Shown: in pieces, positions 49,655-58,614 of the stretch
Layout of the letters: each line of letters opens with the position of its first letter
Position numbering within the stretch: the stretch's first letter is position 1
Source: JAJACP01 sp964350245
Lineage (GTDB): Bacteria > Chlamydiota > Chlamydiia > Chlamydiales > JAAKFR01
Assembly (NCBI GenBank): GCA_964350245.1
Contig: CAYGJC010000002.1
Coordinates: 62,001 to 126,000, forward strand
DNA: 64,000 nucleotides
Direction: 5' to 3'
Notes under the pieces: model-generated
The model's input: the letters and a program-made list of their open reading frames with translations, nothing else
The model's database searches: none
What the model was told of the DNA's origin: nothing
Made by a program: the position numbers and the translations under genes

Positions 49655-50863
49655 TTACTCTTTTGCTTTCTCTTTCTCACCTCTCTTGGTGAGACGCTTC
49701 CAGTGTTCGTAGGTTTTGAAAAGCTCCGGGTGAATAAGAGCGCGTAGCTTGAGGAACGTAAGCGCGTAAATAAACCCTTTCTGCCTCACAATCCGGGTGC
49801 GGGGACGCCGCTTTTTATCAAGGGGGGTGAGCCGGTACTGCATGTGCAATAAAAAGTGGGCACGGAGGCGAATCTTACGGGGAAAATGTGAGTAAGGTTC
49901 AAATAATAAATCCTGAATCAACTCATCCGACAGGGCCATCACATCTCCAATATGCACCGTTTTTTCTTGGTCCTGAAAACGTAGGCGGATCTCGTGCTCC
50001 ACAATCGGATAGATCAAGGCAGCCGTGAGAATGGAGCGGTCCAAAGTTTGATAGCGCCCCTTTACATTCATGGAGTCTGCTGCTTTTAGATAGGCATAAA
50101 GCTGCTCACCCAATGGCTCAAGGAAATAGGCATTGAGGTGAGGAAAAAGTACCTCCAAAATCTTGGATTCAACCAAGAGGCGGAAAAAGGCCTCAGAGGC
50201 GCCTGATTCTAGCATCCGAAACATCTCTTCCAAAACGCGGGCCGAAGAACTTTTTTTAATTTCATGGCGGCAGTTCTCAAGAGCTTCTAGAGCCTTAGGA
50301 TCAGCGTGAAACCCAAAGCGAGCCCGGAATTTCTGCATGCGGATCATTCTTACAGGATCCTGCTTAAAACGGAGGTTAGGCTCACCGATGGTCCGTAAAT
50401 AGTGTTGTTTTAGGTCTTCAAATCCACCGACGTAGTCAATAATCTTATGATCCAGAGGATCGTAAAAAAGGCCGTTAATAGTGAAATCACGTCGTAACAC
50501 GTCTTCTTCAGGCGTGCCCCAAATATTGTCTTGAACAATTAATTCGCCATCTGTGGGATCACCTGCTCTAAAAGTAGCTACCTCAATGATATGCCTACCA
50601 AAGCGAATGTGAGCCAGCCGAAAACGGCGGCCAATCAAGAGGCAGCTGCGTTGAAAAAGGGCTTTAATCTCCTCGGGCTTAGCAGAGGTGGAAATGTCAA
50701 AGTCTTTGGGTTTTTTGCGCATGAGCAAGTCGCGTACGCCTCCACCCACTAAGTAGGCAGTGTACCCGGCTTCATGGAGCTTTTCTAGAACCTGAAGCGC
50801 CCGCGGGTCAATAAGATCGTTACGGATATGGTGGTCGTCTGATGTATAGATTTTTTCTTGCAC
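49655..50863 (-). CDS. pcnB: poly(A) polymerase I-type nucleotidyltransferase
   Basis: A 402-residue class II nucleotidyltransferase. The start is GTG 50863; there is no ATG before the active-site motif. Residues ~37-60 hold VGGGVRDLLMRKKPKDFDIS with the catalytic Asp pair, followed by ATFR, the RRDFTINGLFYDP motif and RMIRMQKFRARFGF. The basic C-terminal tail (KKRRPRTRIVRQK) is typical of PcnB and not of CCA-adding enzymes, which supports polyadenylation. It could still contribute to tRNA 3' ends. It lies 14 nt after the DHCR24-like gene. Confidence 0.88.
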   Translation of the reverse strand: MQEKIYTSDDHHIRNDLIDPRALQVLEKLHEAGYTAYLVGGGVRDLLMRKKPKDFDISTSAKPEEIKALFQRSCLLIGRRFRLAHIRFGRHIIEVATFRAGDPTDGELIVQDNIWGTPEEDVLRRDFTINGLFYDPLDHKIIDYVGGFEDLKQHYLRTIGEPNLRFKQDPVRMIRMQKFRARFGFHADPKALEALENCRHEIKKSSSARVLEEMFRMLESGASEAFFRLLVESKILEVLFPHLNAYFLEPLGEQLYAYLKAADSMNVKGRYQTLDRSILTAALIYPIVEHEIRLRFQDQEKTVHIGDVMALSDELIQDLLFEPYSHFPRKIRLRAHFLLHMQYRLTPLDKKRRPRTRIVRQKGFIYALTFLKLRALIHPELFKTYEHWKRLTKRGEKEKAKE

Positions 50864-50877
50864 GGGCAGAGACTATA

Positions 50878-52212
50878 TCAAATCACAACTTTATTGTGGA
50901 TGTGTGGAAAGGCCTTTGTAGCAAAAAAAGTGTCGCGCAGAGCCAAATAGGCCGCTTCGTTATAAATGGAGGCGAAGGTCTTCCGGTCATAATACGTGTA
51001 GCTATACAACATTTTCCGTCCTCCGTATAGCGCAATTTCTTTTTCGAGCTTGGCTGAAAGCTGAGAGGTGGGCAGAGCGCTTTGGGGTATTCCGTAGATT
51101 CCGATGTTTAAAAATTTTTCTTCCCCATAGTGGGGAGCCAAAATTTGAGGGGTCTTCGTTCCTTTAATTGGACAAAGCCAAATAGGGAAAATGTTCGTTT
51201 CCCGGGTAAAGTGGTCAAAAACTGCGTGGGCTTTTGAGACGGGCGTATAAAAATCATGCACAAAAAAGAGATTTTCAGAAACCTCCCTGGGAACACGATG
51301 CCAAATGCTGTAAAGCCGCCTACTTGAGAGCGCCCATCCAAAAAAAAGGCGAAAGAGAAAAGGGGGGTGTACGGAGCTTAGGTGGATCTTGGGAATACCT
51401 ATATGGAAAAGTAAACGGAGCATGGTGGGAAGACTTAAGACGTAGCGCCCCATCCAAAAGGCGCCTCTGTCGATTCGGAAAAGGTATTCTTTGATGTGCA
51501 TGGTTTCTTGGACGGGATGGCTTTCGGTGATGTGTTGAATGTACCAAGGGGACCAACTCCACTTTTGCCGAAAGAGGGGACCCTTTGGATGCGCGCTCAT
51601 GTTCCCGGTAATGGCGATGCCTTCGTCAGGGTTAAAGGCGATTCCTTCGACAAAATCTCCTTTGTGCTCTGAAGTTAAAAGAGTGAGTAATTCTTTAACG
51701 GGAAGCGGCTGGTAGGTTAGGCAGACGTATTTTTGGGCAGGAATGAGGCGTATTTTAATGCTGGTAATAATGCCGAGGGTGCCATATGAACCCGATAGTC
51801 CATAAAAAAGGGCGCTGTTTTCATCTGGGGAGGCGCGCACACACTCTCCGTTTCCCAAAATGACCTCATACTCCAAACAGGTGTCGCTCACCTGACCAAA
51901 GCGGTGAGAGCTGCTCTCAAGAGCTGCTCCCATGACCGCCCCGCCCACCGTAATCGAACTGAATTCAGGAACAACGGGGGGGATCAGGCCTTGTTTAAGG
52001 GTCTCTTTGCACAGCTGCTGAAAGGTGACGCGTGGCTCAACGAGCACCCAGTCGGAATGCATTTCCAAGATGTGGTTGAATGAGGAGAGATCTAGGCCTT
52101 TTTGGGGCCGCTTTCGCAAGCAATTTGTAGTGCTGGAAGCTGAAAAGCAAAGCTCTGTTTCTCTATTATTTACTGCTTTTTGGAGGCTTTTTACGCGCTC
52201 ATTATGGTTCAT
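50878..52212 (-). CDS. DHCR24-like (delta24-sterol reductase) FAD-dependent oxidoreductase
   Basis: A 444-residue protein from ATG 52212, eight bases after AGGAG. The FAD_binding_4 domain (residues ~20-165) has PVVPEFSSITVGGAVMG, then LESSSHRFGQVSDTCLEYEVIL and GTLGIITSIKIRLIPAQKYV. These closely follow vertebrate DHCR24/plant DWARF1. The C-terminal half also fits: FVEGIAF, LFRLFFGW, FVHDFYTPVSKA, NIFPIWLCPIKG, LNIGIYG. The N-terminal membrane anchor of the eukaryotic enzyme is missing. DHCR24 reduces the C24 double bond of sterols. Chlamydiae make no sterols, so the substrate would be a host sterol. It is divergent from glmM. Confidence 0.85.
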   Translation of the reverse strand: MNHNERVKSLQKAVNNRETELCFSASSTTNCLRKRPQKGLDLSSFNHILEMHSDWVLVEPRVTFQQLCKETLKQGLIPPVVPEFSSITVGGAVMGAALESSSHRFGQVSDTCLEYEVILGNGECVRASPDENSALFYGLSGSYGTLGIITSIKIRLIPAQKYVCLTYQPLPVKELLTLLTSEHKGDFVEGIAFNPDEGIAITGNMSAHPKGPLFRQKWSWSPWYIQHITESHPVQETMHIKEYLFRIDRGAFWMGRYVLSLPTMLRLLFHIGIPKIHLSSVHPPFLFRLFFGWALSSRRLYSIWHRVPREVSENLFFVHDFYTPVSKAHAVFDHFTRETNIFPIWLCPIKGTKTPQILAPHYGEEKFLNIGIYGIPQSALPTSQLSAKLEKEIALYGGRKMLYSYTYYDRKTFASIYNEAAYLALRDTFFATKAFPHIHNKVVI

Positions 52213-52291
52213 GGTGACTACTCCTGGAAAGAAATTCTTTTCTACTGTATCCTCCACGAAAAAGTACATGGAAAAAATCATCTCCTCTTCT

Positions 52292-53662
52292 ATGAATCAA
52301 CACTCTACAAAATTATTTGGCACGGATGGTGTGCGTGGGCGTGCGAATCACTTTCCTATGACAGTGGAAGTAGCGCTGAAATTGGGAAAAGCAGTAGCCA
52401 AGGTTCTGCGTCGTCACGATGGAAAGCATCGCGTGGTGATCGGAAAAGATACACGTCTTTCGTGTTATATGTTTGAAAATGCTCTCATTGCGGGTCTTAA
52501 CTCTATGGGTGTGGATACGTTGATGCTAGGGCCTCTTCCCACACCTGCAGTGGCTTTCATTACACGTGCTTATCGTGCTGACGCCGGAATTGTGATTTCC
52601 GCTTCCCACAACCCCTACTACGACAATGGGATCAAAATTTTTACCTCAGATGGAGTCAAACTACCGGATTGTGTGGAGCAGGACATCGAGAAAATGATCG
52701 CCGAAGAGGATTTTGAAGATGTTCCAGCTGACTGTGACGTCGGAAAAAATAAACGGATTGAGGATGCAGGTGGACGCTACATTGAGTTTGTGAAAGCAAC
52801 CTTCCCCAAAGGAAAAACACTAAAGGGGATGAAGATCTTTCTTGATTGTGCTAACGGGGCTGCCCACAGGGTAGCGCCTCTTGCCTTTTGGGAGCTTGAT
52901 GCCCAGGTGGTTGTGGTAGGCAACGAACCGGATGGGATGAATATTAATCAAAATTGTGGCTCCCTAAATCCCTCACTCATCCAAAAAGGGGTCATTGAGC
53001 ATCAAGCTGATGTGGGAATTGCCTTAGATGGTGATGGCGACCGGCTCATTATGGTCGATGAGAAGGGGCATATTGTCGATGGAGACACCATATTAGCGAT
53101 TTGTGCCCACGAACTGAAACGGCTTGGAGAGCTGAAAAACAATCGTGTTGTGGCGACCGTGATGAGCAATATTGGAGTGGTGAAGTACCTTGAGTCTCTG
53201 GGTATTGAGGTCTTTTTGTCTAATATCGGCGATCGGTATGTGATTCAGGATATGCTCAAACACCAGGCTTTTTTGGGAGGAGAGCAGAGTGGTCACCTGA
53301 TTTTTCTCGACCATAACTCTACCGGTGATGGAATTGTTTCGGCCCTCCAAGTCTTAAAAATCATGATTGAAAGTGAGTCAACGCTCTCTGATCTTGTTTC
53401 CAGCGTAAAAAAATATCCCCAGACGCTTGTGAACATCCCGATTCAACGCAAAATTCCTTTGGAGACCAATCAGACGATTCAACGAGCGATTCAAGAAGTA
53501 GAAGCGGAACTGAGCGATCAGGGGCGCGTACTGGTGCGCTATTCCGGAACAGAAAACTTATGTCGTGTGATGGTCGAAGGGCCCAAGAAGCATCAGGTTG
53601 ACCTACTTGCTCAGGCCATTGGAAGCTGTATCGAAAAAGAGATCGGAGAAGGAGCAAAATAA
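52292..53662 (+). CDS. glmM: phosphoglucosamine mutase
   Basis: Interconverts glucosamine-6-phosphate and glucosamine-1-phosphate for UDP-GlcNAc. ATG 52292 gives 456 residues with the family start a few residues before LFGTDGVRGRAN; ATG 52268 adds eight residues and cannot be excluded. The phosphoserine loop is ISASHNPYYDNGIK near residue 100, the Mg loop DGDGDR near 241, and the sugar loop GGEQSGH. The C-terminal RYSGTENLCRVM binds phosphate. Its TAA stop overlaps the glmS ATG. Confidence 0.95.
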   Translation: MNQHSTKLFGTDGVRGRANHFPMTVEVALKLGKAVAKVLRRHDGKHRVVIGKDTRLSCYMFENALIAGLNSMGVDTLMLGPLPTPAVAFITRAYRADAGIVISASHNPYYDNGIKIFTSDGVKLPDCVEQDIEKMIAEEDFEDVPADCDVGKNKRIEDAGGRYIEFVKATFPKGKTLKGMKIFLDCANGAAHRVAPLAFWELDAQVVVVGNEPDGMNINQNCGSLNPSLIQKGVIEHQADVGIALDGDGDRLIMVDEKGHIVDGDTILAICAHELKRLGELKNNRVVATVMSNIGVVKYLESLGIEVFLSNIGDRYVIQDMLKHQAFLGGEQSGHLIFLDHNSTGDGIVSALQVLKIMIESESTLSDLVSSVKKYPQTLVNIPIQRKIPLETNQTIQRAIQEVEAELSDQGRVLVRYSGTENLCRVMVEGPKKHQVDLLAQAIGSCIEKEIGEGAK

Positions 53663-55488
53663 TGTGCGGCATATTTGGCTATATTGGACCTAGAGAAGCT
53701 TCTTCTCTTGTCATAGAGGGAATTCATAAACTGGAGTACCGGGGTTATGATTCAGCTGGTTTAGCTACCATTTCTGAGGGGCTACTTCTATCTGAAAAAA
53801 CGGTAGGAAAGGTCTCGTTCTTAGAAGAGGCCGTAAAAGCCAAAAAATGGCACACGCATATGGCGATTGCCCATACCCGTTGGGCAACGCATGGAAAACC
53901 GACACAAGGGAACGCTCACCCGCACCTTGACGGACACACTCGGTGTGCTGTGGTTCACAATGGGATTATCGAAAACCATGATGCTGTCAGGAGTCTTCTC
54001 AAAAAACGTGGAATAGTGTTTTGCTCTGATACCGATACGGAAGTCATTTCGCAACTGATAGGTTACTTGTATAAAGGAAATTTTTTACGCGCTGTTCAAC
54101 GGGCGCTGCCTTTGCTTCAAGGAGCTTTTGCCATTGCGGTGATTCATCAAGATCATCCCAATGAGATTGTGTGTGCAGCAAAAGAGAGCCCTCTGGCTAT
54201 CGGTTTAGGGCAAAATGAGATGTATATCGCCTCCGATGCCTCAGCTTTTTTAAAGTACACCCGTCGCGTGATTTATTTAGGCGCCTCTGAGGTTGCTCTG
54301 GTCACGCAACACGGTGTGGAGGCATTTGATTCTCGCCTTGAGCCGATTGAAAAAGAGAGCGAAGATCTCACGCAGATTGCCGAAGAGGTGAGTAAGGGTA
54401 AGTTTCAACACTTTATGCTCAAAGAGATCAACGAGCAGCCGCAAACTCTGCAAAACGCTCTGCTCTCCCGCTTTAGCCGAGAGTATGGAACAGCTACTTT
54501 GGACAATCTCAATTTTACAGACGATGAACTACAAAAAATCGAGCGGGTGGTGATTTTGGCTTGTGGGACCTCCCTGCATGCAGGAATGATCGCCGCTTAT
54601 ATGATCGAGGAAATGGCGCGTATTCCCGTTGAGATCGAAATTTCGTCTGAGTTTCGGTACAAAAACCCCATCATTAAAGACAATACATTGGCAATTGCCA
54701 TTAGCCAATCTGGGGAGACGGCTGACACGTTAGCCGCGATGCGCGAGCTGAAAGAGAAAGGGGCTAAAATTCTGGGGATTTGCAATGTGCAAGGGTCCAC
54801 ATTAGCCCGTGAGGTGAATAGCTGTCTCTTTTTACGTGCAGGGGCTGAGGTAGGGGTTGCGGCGTCCAAAACATTTACCAGTCAGTTAATTGTCTTGGCT
54901 CTTTTAACGTTACGTTTGGGAAGAATGCGCCAAATGAGCCAGAAAGAGGGTGTCAAGTTCATCGATGCACTCACTCTTCTTCCTGCCCAAGTGACACAAG
55001 TTCTTAAAGGGAGTGAGCAGATCCAAGAGCTAGCTCGGAAGTATGCTCAGTACGATAATTTCTTTTTTTTGGGTCGCAGGTACATGTATCCAACGGCACT
55101 TGAGGCGGCTTTAAAGCTCAAAGAGATTGCCTATGTAAACGCCAATGGCTATCCGGCGGGAGAAATGAAACATGGACCGATTGCCTTGATCAATGAGATG
55201 TGTCCGACAGTTGCTTTTTGTAGTGACGCCTTCACTTTCCACAAAATGCTCAGTAACTTGATGGAAGTCAAAGCGCGTAGTGGACTTGTGCTCGCGATTG
55301 CGCCGGGAGGCTCTCCTGACATTGAAGCGATCGCGGATGATGTGATTTGGATTCCACCCACTTTGGATGAGCTTGCTCCTGTTGCCTCGACCGTTGTTGG
55401 TCAGCTGTTTGCCTATTATGTTGCAGCAGAACGGGGCACTGAAATTGATCAGCCACGCAATTTAGCTAAATCCGTAACTGTAGAGTAA
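53662..55488 (+). CDS. glmS: glutamine--fructose-6-phosphate aminotransferase (isomerizing)
   Basis: A 608-residue enzyme that makes glucosamine-6-phosphate, the entry to amino-sugar synthesis. It begins MCGIFGYIG with the N-terminal nucleophile Cys2. The Ntn glutaminase domain has HTRWATHGKPTQGNAHPH. Two SIS domains follow with CGTSLHAGMIA, ISQSGETADTLA and EVGVAASKTFTSQL. The C-terminal DQPRNLAKSVTVE is the universal end. It is coupled to glmM by a one-base overlap and is followed three bases later by tyrP. Confidence 0.98.
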   Translation: MCGIFGYIGPREASSLVIEGIHKLEYRGYDSAGLATISEGLLLSEKTVGKVSFLEEAVKAKKWHTHMAIAHTRWATHGKPTQGNAHPHLDGHTRCAVVHNGIIENHDAVRSLLKKRGIVFCSDTDTEVISQLIGYLYKGNFLRAVQRALPLLQGAFAIAVIHQDHPNEIVCAAKESPLAIGLGQNEMYIASDASAFLKYTRRVIYLGASEVALVTQHGVEAFDSRLEPIEKESEDLTQIAEEVSKGKFQHFMLKEINEQPQTLQNALLSRFSREYGTATLDNLNFTDDELQKIERVVILACGTSLHAGMIAAYMIEEMARIPVEIEISSEFRYKNPIIKDNTLAIAISQSGETADTLAAMRELKEKGAKILGICNVQGSTLAREVNSCLFLRAGAEVGVAASKTFTSQLIVLALLTLRLGRMRQMSQKEGVKFIDALTLLPAQVTQVLKGSEQIQELARKYAQYDNFFFLGRRYMYPTALEAALKLKEIAYVNANGYPAGEMKHGPIALINEMCPTVAFCSDAFTFHKMLSNLMEVKARSGLVLAIAPGGSPDIEAIADDVIWIPPTLDELAPVASTVVGQLFAYYVAAERGTEIDQPRNLAKSVTVE

Positions 55489-55490
55489 AA

Positions 55491-56684
55491 ATGGAATTAT
55501 CACGTGGAGGAACCCTTTTTGGGGGTTCTCTTTTAATTGCTGGGACTGCCATTGGCGGAGGAATGCTCGCTCTGCCTGTCTTAACGGCTCCAGGTGGTTT
55601 TTTTCCGGCAATTTTTATTTATTTACTTTGCTGGGCGTTCATGACTTCAACCGGTCTGCTTTTGATGGAAATTTTCTTGTGGGGAAAAGAGGAAATCAAC
55701 ATCGTTTCCATGGCCAAAATGACTCTGGGGACGCCTGGTAAGATTGTCGCTTGGCTACTCTATCTATTCTTGTTTTACTCGCTTTCAGTGGCCTACGTTT
55801 CAGGAGGTGGAAAGCTTGTCGAGGATGTGTTTGAAGCAATTGGTAGACAAAACTACCCCTCTTGGATGGGCCCCCTGCTTTTTGTGGCTATTTTTGCCCC
55901 TTTTGTCACAATCGGTGCCAAAGCTGTCGATCGCATCAATACACTGCTTATGGCAGGGTTAATTCTTTCCTTCTGCTTATTTGTTGTTCTGAGTATTAGC
56001 CATGTTGAATGGAACTTTCTCAAGAGGGGAAATTTTGGACTTGCTCTATTGGCTACGCCTGTGATGTTCACCTCTTTTGGCTTTCAAGGGATTGTTCCCA
56101 CTGTCACTACGTATCTTGATCGGAATCCCAAGCGGGTCAAAAAGGCGATTGTGATTGGAAGTTTAATCCCTCTGATCACCTACATTATTTGGGAGGGATT
56201 GATTTTAGGTGTGATTCCTCTAGCCGGCTTAGAGGAAGCTTTAAATGAAGGGCTGTCAGCTGTCCATCCGTTAAAAAAAGTTGTGGACTTTCCGTGGCTA
56301 TTTCGGGTGGGAGAATTTTTTGCTTTTTTTGCGATTATTACCTCATTTTTAGGCGTCACACTTGGTCTTCTCGACTTTCTTGCCGACGGGTTGAAAGTGA
56401 AAAAAACAGTGAGTGGTCGCCTGCTTCTTTCCATCCTGATCTTTGGCCCTCCTCTTGTCTTTGCCATGTTCAATGCCTGCCTCTTTTTGAATGCTCTCCA
56501 CTATGCCGGTGGGCTTGGGTGTGCGCTTCTTTTGGGTTTGCTTCCGATTTTGATGGTGTGGCGTGGCCGCTACCGGCTTAAATTCAAAAGTGAGTATACG
56601 CTCTTTGGAGGGCGCATCACCCTTACGCTTTTAATTTTATTTATCCTTTTAGAGCTAACACTCATGTTGGTGAAAATTCTTTAA
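55491..56684 (+). CDS. tyrP: aromatic amino acid permease, TyrP/HAAAP family
   Basis: A 397-residue, 11-helix transporter. The N-terminal GTAIGGGMLALPVLTAPGGFFPA (residues ~19-41) and FTSFGFQGIVPTVTTYLDRNPKRVKKAI near 188 are signatures of the TyrP/Mtr family. It should import tyrosine or tryptophan with protons. Chlamydiae often carry two tandem copies; only one is present here. It lies directly after glmS. Confidence 0.92.
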   Translation: MELSRGGTLFGGSLLIAGTAIGGGMLALPVLTAPGGFFPAIFIYLLCWAFMTSTGLLLMEIFLWGKEEINIVSMAKMTLGTPGKIVAWLLYLFLFYSLSVAYVSGGGKLVEDVFEAIGRQNYPSWMGPLLFVAIFAPFVTIGAKAVDRINTLLMAGLILSFCLFVVLSISHVEWNFLKRGNFGLALLATPVMFTSFGFQGIVPTVTTYLDRNPKRVKKAIVIGSLIPLITYIIWEGLILGVIPLAGLEEALNEGLSAVHPLKKVVDFPWLFRVGEFFAFFAIITSFLGVTLGLLDFLADGLKVKKTVSGRLLLSILIFGPPLVFAMFNACLFLNALHYAGGLGCALLLGLLPILMVWRGRYRLKFKSEYTLFGGRITLTLLILFILLELTLMLVKIL

Positions 56685-56695
56685 GCGTATATAAT
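56667..56695 (+). promoter_or_regulatory. possible yccA promoter
   Basis: A perfect TATAAT (56690-56695) lies 17 nt after TTGGTG (56667-56672). The -35 box matches only at its first three bases. A strong AGGAGG ribosome-binding site follows before ATG 56720. Confidence 0.45.
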
Positions 56696-56719
56696 CAGTC
56701 TCAAAATAGGAGGTCCTGT

Positions 56720-57421
56720 ATGAATCGAGGATACATTCAAGATGCGCAAGCAGTCGGCACGTTTTCAACCCGTGTTTATGGATGGATGGCCATTGGTTTA
56801 GGTGTGACAGCTGGGGTAGCTTACTCTATGTTTCGGACAGGTCTCTACCTTAAGCTCATGCCCTTTTGGTGGGTGTGGGCGATGGCGACTTTTGGTATTG
56901 CCATGGGAATCAGTGCAGGCTTAAAGAGGCTTTCGATTGGTGGGGTGATCGGACTCTTTCTTGCCTATGCGGGCTTAGAAGGGATTTTATTTGGTACGCT
57001 TCTGCCTGCTTTCGCCGCTGCTTTTGGTGGACAGGTCATTTGGGCCGCCTTCTTAACTGCCTCAGCCATTTTTGCTCTTGCAATGGGCTATGGCATGTTT
57101 ACAAGAAATGACCTCACTAGCTTGGGGAGAATCCTCACTTTTGGTTTGATTGGTTTGATTGCTGTGACTTTTCTCTACATGATTCTCTCTTTTTTCATTC
57201 CGATGCAGTGGGCGCACCTATTTATTAGTTATTTAGGCCTTGTCATTTTTATTGGCCTGACAGCCTATGATGCACAGACGATTCGTCAGATGAGCATGCA
57301 AGTGGATGTCAACTCGACGGCTTCCTACAAGCTATCGATGATCATGGCATTGAGGATGTACATTAATGTGATCATGATCTTCTGGTACTTGCTGCAAATC
57401 TTTTCATCGGGGCGGAAGTGA
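56720..57421 (+). CDS. Bax inhibitor-1/YccA family membrane protein
   Basis: A 233-residue protein with seven hydrophobic helices. The family pattern includes STRVYGWMAIGLGVTAGVAY in helix 1, GLEGILFGTLLPA, and the C-terminal GLTAYDAQTIRQM followed by ALRMYINVIMIFWYLLQIF. E. coli YccA modulates the FtsH protease, and YetJ-type members leak calcium. The role here is not determinable. It corresponds by position to the chlamydial CT819. Confidence 0.92.
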   Translation: MNRGYIQDAQAVGTFSTRVYGWMAIGLGVTAGVAYSMFRTGLYLKLMPFWWVWAMATFGIAMGISAGLKRLSIGGVIGLFLAYAGLEGILFGTLLPAFAAAFGGQVIWAAFLTASAIFALAMGYGMFTRNDLTSLGRILTFGLIGLIAVTFLYMILSFFIPMQWAHLFISYLGLVIFIGLTAYDAQTIRQMSMQVDVNSTASYKLSMIMALRMYINVIMIFWYLLQIFSSGRK

Positions 57422-57540
57422 TGGTTAAACCGGTAGGCGCCCTGCACAGGAGGTTCAAGTTCAAAGGTTGATGCAGAGTCTTCTCCTTTGCTCGTAGGGT
57501 CGCTCTGTCTGCGATCTCGGTTCTTACATCGCCAGATAGA

Positions 57541-57612
57541 GAATCGATCTTCTTTTTAAAGAGCGCAAAGTCATCTACACTTTTGCCTGTGCCAAACAGA
57601 TTGATAGCATTA
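57541..57612 (-). pseudogene. degenerate copy of the ftsY 3' end
   Basis: Minus-strand text in the yccA-ftsY gap (57422-57651) encodes LFGTGKSVDDFALFKKKIDSL, a close match to the last residues of FtsY (YIGTGESMNDFALFNPKEFIDSL). Nucleotides 57541-57593 align with 57665-57723 with a six-base gap. The open frame continues with basic, unmatched residues and has no start codon. It looks like a leftover of a local duplication. Confidence 0.6.
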
Positions 57613-57651
57613 TTTGATTGCCCCTTATATAGCCAGCCGCATCGTGTTTAA

Positions 57652-58509
57652 CTAATCAAACAGCGAATCGATAAACTCTTTGGGGTTAAAGAGGGCAAAG
57701 TCGTTCATACTCTCTCCTGTACCAATGTACTTGATCGGAAGCTGCAACTTCTTTTGAATGGCAATGGCCGTTCCCCCTTTAGCCGAACCGTCGAGTTTTG
57801 TCAAAACCAAACCGCTAAGTGGCGTGTGGGCATGGAAGATGAGCGCCTGATCGACGCCATTTTGCCCAATGGTGGCATCCAGGATAAGCAACGTCTCATG
57901 CGGAGCACCGGGCAAAGCCTTTCCACACACACGCCGGATTTTTTCCAATTCCTTCATCAAATCGGTCTTTGTATGCAACCGGCCCGCTGTATCCACCAAT
58001 ACAACATCGCTGCCACGGCTCTTGGCAGCTTCGATAGCATCAAACACAACCGCTGCGGGATCGCTCCCATGCAGTCCTTTGACTAAAGCGCAGCCTGTTT
58101 TATGGGACCATTTCTCTAGCTGGTCAATCGCTGCTGCACGAAACGTATCGGCTGCTGCAATCAAGACTTTTTTTCCACGTTTCTGATAGTAGGCGGCCAG
58201 TTTGGCCACAGTTGTGGTCTTTCCATTTCCATTGACGCCCACAATAAGAATGACATGAGGAGAACCTTCCGTAATTTGAGGAGAAGGTATCACTTCTAAT
58301 TGCCGCAATAATTCGGCTTTAATTTCATTGAGAATTTCTTCACCTGAGGCATTTTTTTTGGAAAGAGTGCGGGCCATTTCTGCCAGCTCAGCACTAGTGG
58401 TTCCACCCAGATCGGCCTGGTAGAAAAGCTCTTCTAGCTCTTCAATGACCGTTTCGTCCACTTTTCTGGTGAAAAGCGCGCGCATCTTTTTCCCTAAAAA
58501 CCGAAACAT
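57652..58509 (-). CDS. ftsY: signal recognition particle receptor FtsY
   Basis: A 285-residue SRP GTPase (NG domain only, without the long acidic A domain of E. coli). The N domain contains VIEELEELFYQADLG. The G domain has the P-loop VGVNGNGKTTTVAKLA near residue 91, AADTFRAAAIDQLE, DTAGRLHTKTDLMKEL and TKLDGSAKGG. The end YIGTGESMNDFALFNPKEFIDSLFD is the membrane-proximal signature. It docks nascent membrane proteins to the translocon. Expressed from the promoter at 58539-58568. Confidence 0.96.
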   Translation of the reverse strand: MFRFLGKKMRALFTRKVDETVIEELEELFYQADLGGTTSAELAEMARTLSKKNASGEEILNEIKAELLRQLEVIPSPQITEGSPHVILIVGVNGNGKTTTVAKLAAYYQKRGKKVLIAAADTFRAAAIDQLEKWSHKTGCALVKGLHGSDPAAVVFDAIEAAKSRGSDVVLVDTAGRLHTKTDLMKELEKIRRVCGKALPGAPHETLLILDATIGQNGVDQALIFHAHTPLSGLVLTKLDGSAKGGTAIAIQKKLQLPIKYIGTGESMNDFALFNPKEFIDSLFD

Positions 58510-58538
58510 AAATCTAAGCTCTCCTTAAGTGATGCGGG

Positions 58539-58568
58539 AGTGTAGCAAATGAGCACATACTTTGTAAA
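58539..58568 (-). promoter_or_regulatory. probable ftsY promoter
   Basis: On the minus strand TTTACA (58563-58568) and TACACT (58539-58544) are 18 nt apart. TTAAGGAGA gives the ribosome-binding site before ATG 58509. Confidence 0.55.
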
Positions 58569-58614
58569 TCGTCACACTTGAAGGAAAACAAGCGATGTCT
58601 CATAAGGGAAAAAT

